Shown here piece after piece: positions 7,941-18,216 of a DNA stretch of 64,000 nt (the stretch's first letter is position 1; each line of letters begins with the position of its first letter). Both the position numbers and the translations under genes were made by a program. The stretch is from assembly GCF_001514195.1 (NCBI RefSeq), contig NZ_KQ948735.1, positions 919,413 to 983,412 of the forward strand. The letters run 5' to 3'. The notes below the pieces were generated by a model. The model did no database searches. It saw only the letters and a program-made list of their open reading frames with translations, and had not been told where the DNA came from. The stretch comes from Streptomyces griseorubiginosus (GTDB taxonomy: Bacteria; Actinomycetota; Actinomycetes; Streptomycetales; Streptomycetaceae).

Positions 7941-8614
7941 CGATCCGTGTCCTGCTCGCCGACGACCAGGCGCTGCTGCGCAGTGCCTTCCGTGTGCTCG
8001 TCGACTCGGAGCCGGACATGGAGGTCGTCGGTGAGGCGTCCGACGGCGCCGAGGCCGTGCGGCTGACCAAGGAGGAGCGCGCCGACGTCGTCCTCATGGA
8101 CATCCGGATGCCCGGCACGGACGGTCTCGCCGCCACCCGCCTGATCAGCGAGGACCCCTCCCTCGCGCACGTCCGCGTGGTCATCCTGACCACCTTCGAG
8201 GTGGACGACTACGTGGTGCGGTCGCTGCGGGCCGGCGCTTCCGGCTTCCTCGGCAAGGGCAGCGAGCCCGACGAACTCCTCGCGGCCATCCGGGTCGCGG
8301 CCGGCGGCGAGGCCCTGCTGTCCCCGGCCGCCACCAAGGGCCTGATCGCCCGCTTCCTCGCCCAGGGCGACGACGAGGAGCCCGACCCGCTCCGCACCGA
8401 ACGCCTCGCCGCCCTGACCGTCCGCGAGCGCGAGGTCCTCGTCCAGGTCGCCGGCGGTCACTCCAACGACGAGATCGCCGAGCGCCTCGAGGTCAGCCCC
8501 CTCACCGTCAAGACCCACGTCAACCGGGCCATGGCCAAGCTGGGCGCCCGGGACCGGGCCCAGCTCGTGGTGATCGCGTACGAGTCGGGGCTGGTACGGC
8601 CGAGGGCGGAGTGA
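7937..8614 (+). CDS. NarL/FixJ response regulator
   Basis: A 225-residue regulator partnered with the kinase upstream by a four-base overlap. The receiver shows LLADDQALLRSAF (acid pocket), LMDIRMPGTDG with the phospho-Asp, the Thr of LTTF and a Lys in GFLGKGSEPDE. The C-terminal LuxR-type HTH reads LTVREREVLVQVAGG…NDEIAERLEVSPLTVKTH and ends 25 residues before the stop. It is expected to bind DNA as a dimer when phosphorylated; targets are unknown. Confidence 0.93.
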   Translation: MTIRVLLADDQALLRSAFRVLVDSEPDMEVVGEASDGAEAVRLTKEERADVVLMDIRMPGTDGLAATRLISEDPSLAHVRVVILTTFEVDDYVVRSLRAGASGFLGKGSEPDELLAAIRVAAGGEALLSPAATKGLIARFLAQGDDEEPDPLRTERLAALTVREREVLVQVAGGHSNDEIAERLEVSPLTVKTHVNRAMAKLGARDRAQLVVIAYESGLVRPRAE

Positions 8615-8700
8615 CTCCAGGCCCGTCCCCGGTCCCGAGCCGACCGGCGCGCGGGCTCCCGCCGTTCCACGAGAACCGGGAAAAAGAAATCCCCCGGCGA

Positions 8701-8727
8701 TGTCGAGAACCCGCGTCCCGCTCCGTC
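8701..8727 (+). promoter_or_regulatory. Candidate ECF42 sigma-factor promoter
   Basis: TGTCGA at 8701–8706 and CGTC at 8724–8727, separated by 17 bases, lie about 50 bases before the start of the DGPF-domain gene. As I recall, ECF42 sigma factors direct their own operon from a TGTCGA –35 and a CGA/TC –10, so this fits autoregulation of the downstream pair. Confidence 0.6.
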
Positions 8728-8779
8728 CCCGTGGTGAGAGCGGCCAGAATGGGCCGCATCGGGACCGAGGAGAGACACC

Positions 8780-9205
8780 ATGGCCAAGTACCTGCTGCTC
8801 AAGCACTACCGCGGCGCTCCGGCTCCGGCCAACGACGTGCCCATGGAGAAGTGGACGCCCGAGGAGATCTCCGCGCACGTGCAGTACATGCGGGACTTCG
8901 CGGAGCGGCTGGAGAAGAGCGGGGAGTTCGTCGACGGCCAGGCGCTCGCCCCCGAGGGGACGTGGGTGCGCTACGACGGCGAGGGGCGCCCGCCCGTCAC
9001 CGACGGCCCGTTCGCCGAGACCAAGGACCTCATCGCCGGGTGGATGGTGATCGACGTCGACACCTACGAGCGGGCCCTCGAACTCGCCGGCGAGCTGTCG
9101 GCCGCCCCCGGCGCCGGCGGCAGGCCCATCCACGAGTGGCTGGAGCTGCGCCCGTTCTACGCGACCTCGCCCACCGCCACGGACGACTGCCACGCCGGTG
9201 GATGA
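8780..9205 (+). CDS. YCII-related (DGPF domain) protein
   Basis: A 141-residue protein with the YCII fold signature: MAKYLLLKHYRG at the N-terminus and VTDGPFAETKDLIAGW, the DGPF motif (residues ~75–90). Proteins of this kind are encoded beside ECF42 sigma factors and are thought to be their co-regulated partners; enzymatic activity is not established. GGAGAG precedes the ATG. The 3' end overlaps the sigma factor start by eight bases, so the two are coupled. Confidence 0.88.
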   Translation: MAKYLLLKHYRGAPAPANDVPMEKWTPEEISAHVQYMRDFAERLEKSGEFVDGQALAPEGTWVRYDGEGRPPVTDGPFAETKDLIAGWMVIDVDTYERALELAGELSAAPGAGGRPIHEWLELRPFYATSPTATDDCHAGG

Positions 9206-10415
9206 GCGGACCGCCCCACCGGTGGACGAGACGACCGCCCCGCCGGCGGCTGAGAAGACCGCGCCGCCGGTCGACGAGGCGCTGCTCAGAAGCCTCACAC
9301 CGGGCGTCCTGACGATCCTCGTCCGCCGCGGAGCCGACTTCGCGGCGGCCGAGGACGCCGTCCAGGACGCGCTCGTCGAAGCGGTGCGGGTCTGGCCTGC
9401 CGACCCGCCGCGGGACCCCAAGGGCTGGCTGGTCACGGTCGCCTGGCGCAAGTTCCTCGACGCGACCCGCGCCGACACCGCACGCCGCCGCCGTGAGGAC
9501 CGTGTCGACGAGGAACCGGCACCCGGCCCCGCGTCCGCCGTGGACGACACGCTCCAGCTGTACTTCCTGTGCGCCCACCCCTCGCTGACCCCGTCCTCCG
9601 CCGTCGCGCTCACCCTGCGGGCCGTCGGCGGACTCACCACCCGCCAGATCGCCCAGGCCTACCTGGTCCCCGAGGCGACCATGGCCCAGCGCATCAGCCG
9701 GGCCAAGAAGACCGTGTCCGGTGTGCGCTTCGACCAGCCCGGCGACGTGGCCACCGTCCTGCGCGTGCTCTACCTCGTCTTCAACGAGGGCTACTCCGGC
9801 GACCTCGACCTGGCCGCCGAGGCCATCCGCCTGACCCGGCAGCTCTTCGCGGCCTTCGACCACCCGGAGGTCGCGGGCCTGCTCGCGCTGATGCTGCTCC
9901 ACCACGCCCGCCGTGACTCCCGCACCGCCCCCGACGGCAGCCTGGTGCCCCTCGCCGACCAGGACCGCACCCGCTGGGACACCACGGCGATCGCCGAGGG
10001 CGTACGGATCCTCCAGAGCGCCCTGTCCCGCGACCGGCTGGGCGAGTTCCAGGCCCAGGCCGCGATCGCCGCCCTGCACGCCGACGCGCCCACCGCCGGG
10101 GAGACCGACTGGGTGCAGATCGTGGAGTGGTACGACGAACTCGCCCGCCTGACCGACAGCCCCGTCGTCCGCCTCAACCGCGCGGTCGCCGTGGGCGAGG
10201 CGGACGGCCCCCGCGCGGGCCTGGCCGCCCTCGCCGCGCTGGACGACTCCCTGCCCCGGCACACCGCGGTCGCCGCCTACCTCCACGAACGCGACGGCGA
10301 CCTCGCGACCGCGGCCCTGCTGTACGCCGAGGCCGCCCGCAAGGCCCCCAACCTCCCCGAACGCGACTACCTGACCCGCCAGGCGGCCCGTCTCAACTCC
10401 CGCGGGAGCGGGTGA
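9198..10415 (+). CDS. ECF sigma factor, ECF42 type, with C-terminal TPR-like extension
   Basis: A 405-residue ECF sigma factor, twice the usual ECF length. Residues ~30–95 form region 2 (AAAEDAVQDALVEAVRVWP, then GWLVTVAWRKFLDATR), and residues ~125–180 form region 4 with an HTH (LTTRQIAQAYLVPEATMAQRISRAKK). The remaining ~220 residues are a helical DUF6596/TPR-like domain typical of ECF42. No anti-sigma factor gene is adjacent, and in this group the extension is believed to control activity. The start is GTG at 9198, overlapping the DGPF gene. The N-terminus carries a short TAPPVDE/TAPPAAE repeat. Confidence 0.9.
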   Translation: MDERTAPPVDETTAPPAAEKTAPPVDEALLRSLTPGVLTILVRRGADFAAAEDAVQDALVEAVRVWPADPPRDPKGWLVTVAWRKFLDATRADTARRRREDRVDEEPAPGPASAVDDTLQLYFLCAHPSLTPSSAVALTLRAVGGLTTRQIAQAYLVPEATMAQRISRAKKTVSGVRFDQPGDVATVLRVLYLVFNEGYSGDLDLAAEAIRLTRQLFAAFDHPEVAGLLALMLLHHARRDSRTAPDGSLVPLADQDRTRWDTTAIAEGVRILQSALSRDRLGEFQAQAAIAALHADAPTAGETDWVQIVEWYDELARLTDSPVVRLNRAVAVGEADGPRAGLAALAALDDSLPRHTAVAAYLHERDGDLATAALLYAEAARKAPNLPERDYLTRQAARLNSRGSG

Positions 10416-10488
10416 CCCCCACCCGCGTCGGGGCCCATTACCTATGCTGGGCTCGCGAACTGCTGTGCACGGGGGAGGGGGTTCGGGC

Positions 10489-12720
<2,232 letters not shown>

Positions 12721-12741
12721 GCCCGTGGCGGGCGGGCACCG

Positions 12742-13926
12742 CTACGGCAGCGCCAGCATCCGCTCCAGTGCCAGCTTCGCGAACCTCTCCGTCTCCCGGT
12801 CGACCTCGATCCGGTTGACCAGCTTGCCCTCGGCCAGGGACTCCAGGGTCCAGACCAGGTGGGGCAGGTCGATGCGGTTCATGGTCGAGCAGAAGCAGAC
12901 CGTCTTGTCGAGGAAGACGATCTCCTTGCCCTCGGGGGCGAAACGGTTGGCGAGCCGGCGTACGAGATTGAGCTCGGTGCCGATGGCCCACTTCGAGCCG
13001 GCCGGGGCCGCCTCCAGCGCCTTGATGATGTACTCGGTCGAGCCGACGTAGTCCGCCGCGGCGACGACCTCGTGCTTGCACTCCGGGTGGACTAGGACGT
13101 TCACCCCGGGGATGCGGGCCCGGACGTCCTCGACCGACTCGAGCGAGAAGCGGCCGTGCACCGAGCAGTGACCGCGCCACAGGATCATCTTCGCGTCCCG
13201 CAGCTGCTCGGCGGTCAGACCGCCGTTCGGCTTGTGGGGGTTGTAGACGACGCAGTCCTCCAGGGACATGCCCAGGTCGCGGACCGCGGTGTTGCGGCCG
13301 AGGTGCTGGTCCGGCAGGAAGAGGACCTTCTCCCCGTGCTCGAACGCCCAGTTCAGAGCCCGCTCGGCGTTCGACGAGGTGCAGATCAGGCCGCCGTGCT
13401 TGCCCGTGAACGCCTTGATGTCCGCAGAGGAGTTCATGTACGACACCGGCACGACCTGCTCGGCTATGCCCGCGTCGGTCAGCACGTCCCAGCACTCGGC
13501 GACCTGCTCGGCCGTCGCCATGTCGGCCATCGAGCAGCCGGCGGCGAGGTCGGGCAGGACGACCTTCTGGTCGTCGGAGGTGAGGATGTCCGCCGACTCG
13601 GCCATGAAGTGCACACCGCAGAAGACGATGTACTCGGCCTCCGGGCGGGCGGCCGCGTCCCGGGCCAGCTTGAAGGAGTCGCCCGTGACGTCGGCGAACT
13701 GGATGACCTCGTCACGCTGGTAGTGGTGGCCGAGGACGAACACCTTCTCGCCGAGCTTCTCCTTGGCGGCGCGGGCGCGCTCGACCAGGTCGGGGTCGGA
13801 CGGAGACGGCAGGTCGCCGGGGCACTCGACGCCCCGCTCGCTCTTCGGGTCGGCCTCGCGGCCGAGCAGCAACAGGGCGAGCGGAGTCGGCTGTACGTCG
13901 AGCTCCGTGGTCTGGGCGGTGGTCAC
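12742..13926 (-). CDS. nadA: Quinolinate synthase A
   Basis: NadA condenses iminoaspartate with dihydroxyacetone phosphate to quinolinate in de novo NAD synthesis and carries a [4Fe-4S] cluster. The 394-residue protein shows GHHYQRDEV (66–74), FCGVHFMAESAD with Cys103, a HPEC cysteine and CFCSTMNR near the C-terminus, supplying the three cluster cysteines. GTG at 13926 (MTTAQTTELDV) is chosen because AAAGGG lies eight bases upstream; a GTG three codons earlier sits too close to that site. nadB and nadC are not next to it. It is divergent from erpA, an Fe-S carrier gene. Confidence 0.95.
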   Translation of the reverse strand: MTTAQTTELDVQPTPLALLLLGREADPKSERGVECPGDLPSPSDPDLVERARAAKEKLGEKVFVLGHHYQRDEVIQFADVTGDSFKLARDAAARPEAEYIVFCGVHFMAESADILTSDDQKVVLPDLAAGCSMADMATAEQVAECWDVLTDAGIAEQVVPVSYMNSSADIKAFTGKHGGLICTSSNAERALNWAFEHGEKVLFLPDQHLGRNTAVRDLGMSLEDCVVYNPHKPNGGLTAEQLRDAKMILWRGHCSVHGRFSLESVEDVRARIPGVNVLVHPECKHEVVAAADYVGSTEYIIKALEAAPAGSKWAIGTELNLVRRLANRFAPEGKEIVFLDKTVCFCSTMNRIDLPHLVWTLESLAEGKLVNRIEVDRETERFAKLALERMLALP

Positions 13927-13960
13927 GACACGCACCCTTTCTACTTTTCGTCGAACTGAC

Positions 13961-14023
13961 GTTATCTATCATAACCCGGTTCACGTCACTTTGACGATGG
14001 TCATTGCGTCGATGTGACGTGAA
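13961..14023. promoter_or_regulatory. Two inverted repeats between nadA and erpA
   Basis: GTTAT-CTATC-ATAAC occupies 13961–13975, close to the nadA start. TTCACGTCAC at 13980–13989 is exactly mirrored by GTGACGTGAA at 14014–14023 across 24 bases. Both lie in the 265-base divergent space and may be operators for nadA, erpA or both. The regulator is unknown. Confidence 0.5.
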
Positions 14024-14191
14024 TCCCGAAACGGGGCTCGTGCGGCCCGGACGCGGCATTTTCTGCTCACCGCGGCATGTGCGAGCATGAAGAAGGCGCC
14101 GAAAATCCGGCGTCCGGCCCGGAATGAATCCGCGGCCTTGCCGGTTGCACCAGTCGGCAAGCAGTCTCCGTACAACCCGGGAGAGATGTAG

Positions 14192-14548
14192 ATGTCCGTA
14201 TCGGACGAGACCGGCACCGTCACCGACGGCATCATTCTGTCCGACGCCGCCGCGGCGAAGGTCAAGGCCCTGCTCGACCAGGAAGGCCGTGACGACCTGG
14301 CCCTGCGCGTCGCCGTCCAGCCCGGCGGCTGCTCCGGCCTGCGTTACCAGCTCTTCTTCGACGAGCGCTCGCTCGACGGCGACGTGGTCAAGGACTTCGG
14401 TGGCGTCAAGGTCGTCACCGACCGCATGAGCGCCCCGTACCTGGGCGGCGCGTCCATCGACTTCGTGGACACCATCGAGAAGCAGGGCTTCACGATCGAC
14501 AACCCGAACGCCACCGGCTCCTGCGCCTGCGGCGACTCCTTCAGCTAG
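14192..14548 (+). CDS. erpA: Iron-sulfur cluster insertion protein, HesB/IscA family
   Basis: A 118-residue A-type carrier with the three invariant cysteines: Cys47 in QPGGCSGLRY and Cys111/Cys113 in GSCACGDSF. These proteins bind and hand on Fe-S clusters to apo-enzymes. ATG at 14192 has GGGAGAG about eight bases upstream. An ATG-TAG pair sits directly before it, with the TAG touching the true start. The 17-bp terminator downstream is shared with the convergent gene. Its divergent neighbour nadA encodes a likely client. Confidence 0.93.
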   Translation: MSVSDETGTVTDGIILSDAAAAKVKALLDQEGRDDLALRVAVQPGGCSGLRYQLFFDERSLDGDVVKDFGGVKVVTDRMSAPYLGGASIDFVDTIEKQGFTIDNPNATGSCACGDSFS

Positions 14549-14580
14549 GCCCCACGGCTTCGGCTGAGACATACGTCGTA

Positions 14581-14621
14581 CGAAAGGCGGCGGCCCCTGC
14601 ACCGGGGGCCGCCGCCTTTCG
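14581..14621. terminator. Perfect 17-bp bidirectional terminator
   Basis: Arms 14581–14597 and 14605–14621 pair perfectly around a seven-base loop between convergent erpA and the large membrane protein gene. Runs of three A and three T lie inside the stem ends. Confidence 0.88.
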
Positions 14622-14635
14622 CGTGTTCAGCAGCG

Positions 14636-16627
14636 TCACCTGGCGCCAGAGGTCTCCGGCAGCCGTGCCCCGGCCTTGTTCAGCGGGATCTGCCTGCCGT
14701 CCGTGCCCACGACCTCACGGCCGCCGAGCGGTTCGTCCAGGGTCACCGTCTTCTGGATCTCCTTGGCGATCATGATGCAGACCTTGTCCCGCCAGGGCTT
14801 GGCCGTCACCTTGACCGTCACCTCGCCCGAACTCTCGCTCGCCGACGCCGAGTAGTCCGCGCACACGCCGCCCGTGAAGCTCACGGTCAGCTCGTCGCCC
14901 TCGGCCGTGTAGCCGTCGATCTTGACGTCCCGCGTCTTCGGCGCGGAGGTGGGCTCGTCCGAGGGAGCCGTGGGGGTGGGCGTCGCGGTCGCGGGGGCGG
15001 CGATGTACTTCGGGTCGACCGCCGGATACGTCACCGTGAAGGGCTCCTCCGCCCCTGCCGGCCGTACCTCGAACAGCCAGGACGGCACCAGCGCCTGCCG
15101 ACCGCCCACGAAGTGCGAGGCCAGCCCGAACACCGCCTTGTCCACGGTGAGCGTGTCGCCCGCAGGGCTCGCCGTCGACTGCCCGCACGGCGCCTCGAAA
15201 CGGTCCTTCAGCGGTACGGGACTGGCACAGCCGCCGATGCCCATGCGGTGGCCGGTCGCCGGCACCTTGTTCAGCAGGCCGAGCGTCTTCTCGGCGCTCA
15301 GCACGGGGTACGTGTCGCTCTTCACCGGCGCCTTCAACTGCCCGGCGCCACTGACCACCTCGCCCTGCGCGTTGACGGTGACGCCGGTGGCCCAGCCGTA
15401 CGTGGGCAGCCCGCCCACCACCGGATCGGCGTTCACCACCCGCTGGGCGCCGATGACCTGGCTCGTGTCGAGCTTCGCGCCGCCCTGACCGACCGCCTTC
15501 AGCACCGGCGCGGCGGCCTTCACGGCGGCAGCGGCGCTCACCGGATCGTCGTCGTCGGCGGTGGCGCCGGGCTTCGCCCCGCACACGGTGGCGCTCTCGC
15601 AGTAGTCGACGACGGGGGAGTAGCGCTGGAAGTTCCACGCGCCCGGCGCCTGCCGGTTCACCTGGAGACTCGGCCCCGAGCCGTCCGTGGCCCCGACCCG
15701 CCAGACCTGCCCCTGCGCCACCGGCTTCCCGCTCACGCCGAGCGCCCCGGCGAGCCGCGTCACGTCGTCCTCGGTGACCTGCCCCTGAACCCGGTACACC
15801 GGCGCGGAAGCGGGCCCTTCGGGAAGGCTCCCGGCCACGCGATAGGTAGCGCCGTACGGATTCGGCTCGCCCGGCGCGATCCCGTTCCCCTTTCCGTCGC
15901 TCCCGCCGTAACCGTCGAGCGCGAGAGGCGGCGGGGTGTCGTCCCCGGCCGCACCGGAGGTGGCTCCCTCACCGGATCCGCCGGCCCCGCCGGAGGTACC
16001 GGCGGCGAGATACGCCCCGCCCCCACCCACCAACAGCACGGCAGCGGCGACGGCGGCGATCGCGACGGGCGAGCGGAACCGACCCGAGCGCGGAGCGCCG
16101 GTCTCCTCGTCGCGGGGGATCTCGGAGTCGGGGAGGGCCTCGGAATCAGGGAGGAGAGCGGGCTCTTCTGGAGCGGCGTCGGCATCGGCGGCGGGAGCGG
16201 GAGCGGGAGCGGACTGCTCGGGCTCGGGACCGTCAGCGGGCGTGGACTCCTCGGGCTCCGGATCGTCAGCGGTTGCGGCGGCGGAGGCCGTGAGCTCGCC
16301 GGGGGGCGTGAGTGCACCAGGTGCCGCGGGTCCGTCGGTGGCCGTAGGTGCGCCGGCCGCGGGCTCGTCGTCCTCGGCAGAGGCCTCGCCGACCGAGGAC
16401 TCGCTCTCGCTCCTGTCGCCGTCGGTGACGTCCTCGGCCGGCTCCGCCGAGCTCGCCGCACCGCCGGTCACCTCGTCGCCCTCCACGCCGGCGGTCTCCC
16501 CGTCGACCGGACCCGCGGAACGCCGCTTCTCCTCGGCGTTCCGTGCCTCCTCGGTGCCCTGGGCTTCCACAGCCTTCCCGTCCCCGCCGCCCAAGGCCTC
16601 GCCGTTGTCGGGTCGCTCGGTGTTCAC
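14636..16627 (-). CDS. Large acidic single-pass membrane protein, function unknown
   Basis: A 663-residue protein. Residues 1–~185 are highly acidic, low in complexity and rich in Glu, Ala, Pro and Asp, so probably a disordered cytoplasmic tail. One membrane segment follows (SPVAIAAVAAAVLLVGGGG, ~190–213). The outer ~450 residues contain a Gly/Ser linker and a folded region with VYRVQGQVTEDDVTRLAGAL and four cysteines arranged as CESATVC and GGCASP/APCGQ. GTG at 16627 with GGAG seven bases upstream is preferred to the ATG at 16651. Similar proteins occur in Streptomyces near nadA. I do not recognise a family function. Confidence 0.8.
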   Translation of the reverse strand: MNTERPDNGEALGGGDGKAVEAQGTEEARNAEEKRRSAGPVDGETAGVEGDEVTGGAASSAEPAEDVTDGDRSESESSVGEASAEDDEPAAGAPTATDGPAAPGALTPPGELTASAAATADDPEPEESTPADGPEPEQSAPAPAPAADADAAPEEPALLPDSEALPDSEIPRDEETGAPRSGRFRSPVAIAAVAAAVLLVGGGGAYLAAGTSGGAGGSGEGATSGAAGDDTPPPLALDGYGGSDGKGNGIAPGEPNPYGATYRVAGSLPEGPASAPVYRVQGQVTEDDVTRLAGALGVSGKPVAQGQVWRVGATDGSGPSLQVNRQAPGAWNFQRYSPVVDYCESATVCGAKPGATADDDDPVSAAAAVKAAAPVLKAVGQGGAKLDTSQVIGAQRVVNADPVVGGLPTYGWATGVTVNAQGEVVSGAGQLKAPVKSDTYPVLSAEKTLGLLNKVPATGHRMGIGGCASPVPLKDRFEAPCGQSTASPAGDTLTVDKAVFGLASHFVGGRQALVPSWLFEVRPAGAEEPFTVTYPAVDPKYIAAPATATPTPTAPSDEPTSAPKTRDVKIDGYTAEGDELTVSFTGGVCADYSASASESSGEVTVKVTAKPWRDKVCIMIAKEIQKTVTLDEPLGGREVVGTDGRQIPLNKAGARLPETSGAR

Positions 16628-16810
16628 CGCATCGCTCCTTCTGCCGCGCAACTGTCCCTCGACCCTGACCCGACCCTGTCAAACAGGTCGATGAACGGGT
16701 CGTAGGCCGCATCCCCTTTCCGGGGGACGGCGATGGGACGCAGCGGGGGAGCGCACGGTTCCCTCGAACGCGCCGACACACGCGCTGTGCGACGCCCCCG
16801 ACTCGGTCGC

Positions 16811-16880
16811 CGCGACTCAGTCGGCCTCCATCGGCCTCAGTCGGCCTCCACCGGCCTTCACCGGCCTCCGTCGGACTCAG
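16811..16880. repeat. 10-bp degenerate tandem array at a gene 3' end
   Basis: About seven units of a TCGGCCTCAG-like decamer run in exact 10-base register through 16880, between the large membrane protein gene and the 69-aa gene. The array reaches the stop codon of the latter (16877–16879). Confidence 0.8.
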
Positions 16881-17086
16881 TCGCCGTACTCCGACATCGC
16901 CTCCAGCAGCCGTGCGGACCCCTCGGGGACCGTCACCCCGTGGATGAGGGAGGGGGAGACCGGGAGGGAGACGATCCGGTCCGGGGCCGCCCAGTGCGGA
17001 GCCATCCGGGCGCAGTCGCCCAGCAGCGAGGCGAGACCGGCTTCCAGGTCGGCCGGGGCGGGGGCGTACAGCTCAACGTTGGTCAT
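16877..17086 (-). CDS. Small hypothetical protein, 69 aa
   Basis: A short frame starting MTNVELYAPAPADLEAGLAS with ATG at 17086. It has no membrane segment or motif that I recognise. The ribosome site is weak. Composition is typical of coding sequence for this genome, and no overlapping gene competes for the space, so it is probably real. It reads in the same direction as the large membrane protein gene and is divergent from the carbohydrate kinase gene. A tandem decamer array abuts its stop. Confidence 0.55.
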   Translation of the reverse strand: MTNVELYAPAPADLEAGLASLLGDCARMAPHWAAPDRIVSLPVSPSLIHGVTVPEGSARLLEAMSEYGD

Positions 17087-17237
17087 GACCGAACCGTAAG
17101 CACCCCGGAGCCTGCGAAGAAAGATCTACTATCGGGTAGTTTTACCTGCTTCACCGCGCCGCCGTTCGCCTCGCAGTACTCCATACGGACCGGATAGCGT
17201 TAACCGTCAACACACCCTTCCTCTGGAGAGCCTCGCC

Positions 17238-18212
17238 GTGCGTATCGCAGTCACCGGCTCCATCGCCACCGACCACCTCATGACCTTCCCCGGCCGCTTC
17301 GCCGACCAGTTCGTCGCGGACCAGCTGCACACGGTCTCGCTCTCCTTCCTGGTCGACAACCTCGACGTCCGCAGGGGCGGCGTCGGCGCGAACATCGCCT
17401 TCGGCATGGGGCAGCTCGGCACCAAGCCGATCCTCGTCGGCGCCGCGGGCTTCGACTTCGACGAGTACCGGGCCTGGCTCGACCGGCACGGCGTCGACAC
17501 CGCGTCCGTCCGGATCTCCGAGACGCTGCACACGGCCCGCTTCGTGTGCACCACCGACGCCGACCACAACCAGATCGGCTCCTTCTACACGGGCGCGATG
17601 AGCGAGGCCCGCCAGATCGAGCTCAAGACGGTCGCCGACCGCGTGGACGGCCTCGACCTGGTCCTCATCGGCGCCGACGACCCCGAGGCGATGCTCCGCC
17701 ACACCGAGGAGTGCCGGTCCCGCGGGATCCCGTTCGCCGCGGACTTCTCCCAGCAGATCGCCCGTATGAACGGCGACGAGATCCGCATCCTGCTGGACGG
17801 GGCCACCTACCTCTTCTCCAACGAGTACGAGAAGGGGCTCATCGAGTCCAAGACGGGCTGGTCCGACGCGGAGATCCTGGCCAAGGTGGGCCACCGGGTC
17901 ACCACGCTCGGCGCCCAGGGCGTGAAGGTCGAGAAGGCCGGCGAGGAGCCGATCGTCGTCGGCTGCGCGGAGGAGGAGCGCAAGGCGGACCCCACGGGCG
18001 TCGGCGACGCCTTCCGCGCGGGCTTCCTGTCGGGCCTGTCCTGGGGCGTCTCGCTGGAGCGCGCGGCCCAGGTCGGCTGCATGCTGGCGACCCTCGTCAT
18101 CGAGACGGTGGGGACCCAGGAGTACCGGCTGCGGCGCGGCGCCTTCCTGGAGCGGTTCACCAAGGCCTACGGCGACGAGGCGGCCGAAGAGGTCCGCACA
18201 CACCTCAAGTGA
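17238..18212 (+). CDS. PfkB-family carbohydrate kinase, adenosine kinase-like
   Basis: A 324-residue ribokinase-fold kinase with the N-terminal signature RRGGVGANIAFGMGQLG (about 45–62) and the C-terminal DPTGVGDAFRAGF (about 250–262), in which the Asp of GVGD is the catalytic base. In Mycobacterium tuberculosis the gene in the corresponding place, beside ctaC, encodes adenosine kinase, so adenosine is the best guess for the substrate; another nucleoside or sugar is possible. GTG at 17238 follows CTGGAGAG. It ends four bases from the stop of the convergent desulfurase fusion. Confidence 0.85.
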   Translation: MRIAVTGSIATDHLMTFPGRFADQFVADQLHTVSLSFLVDNLDVRRGGVGANIAFGMGQLGTKPILVGAAGFDFDEYRAWLDRHGVDTASVRISETLHTARFVCTTDADHNQIGSFYTGAMSEARQIELKTVADRVDGLDLVLIGADDPEAMLRHTEECRSRGIPFAADFSQQIARMNGDEIRILLDGATYLFSNEYEKGLIESKTGWSDAEILAKVGHRVTTLGAQGVKVEKAGEEPIVVGCAEEERKADPTGVGDAFRAGFLSGLSWGVSLERAAQVGCMLATLVIETVGTQEYRLRRGAFLERFTKAYGDEAAEEVRTHLK

Positions 18213-18216
18213 CCGG

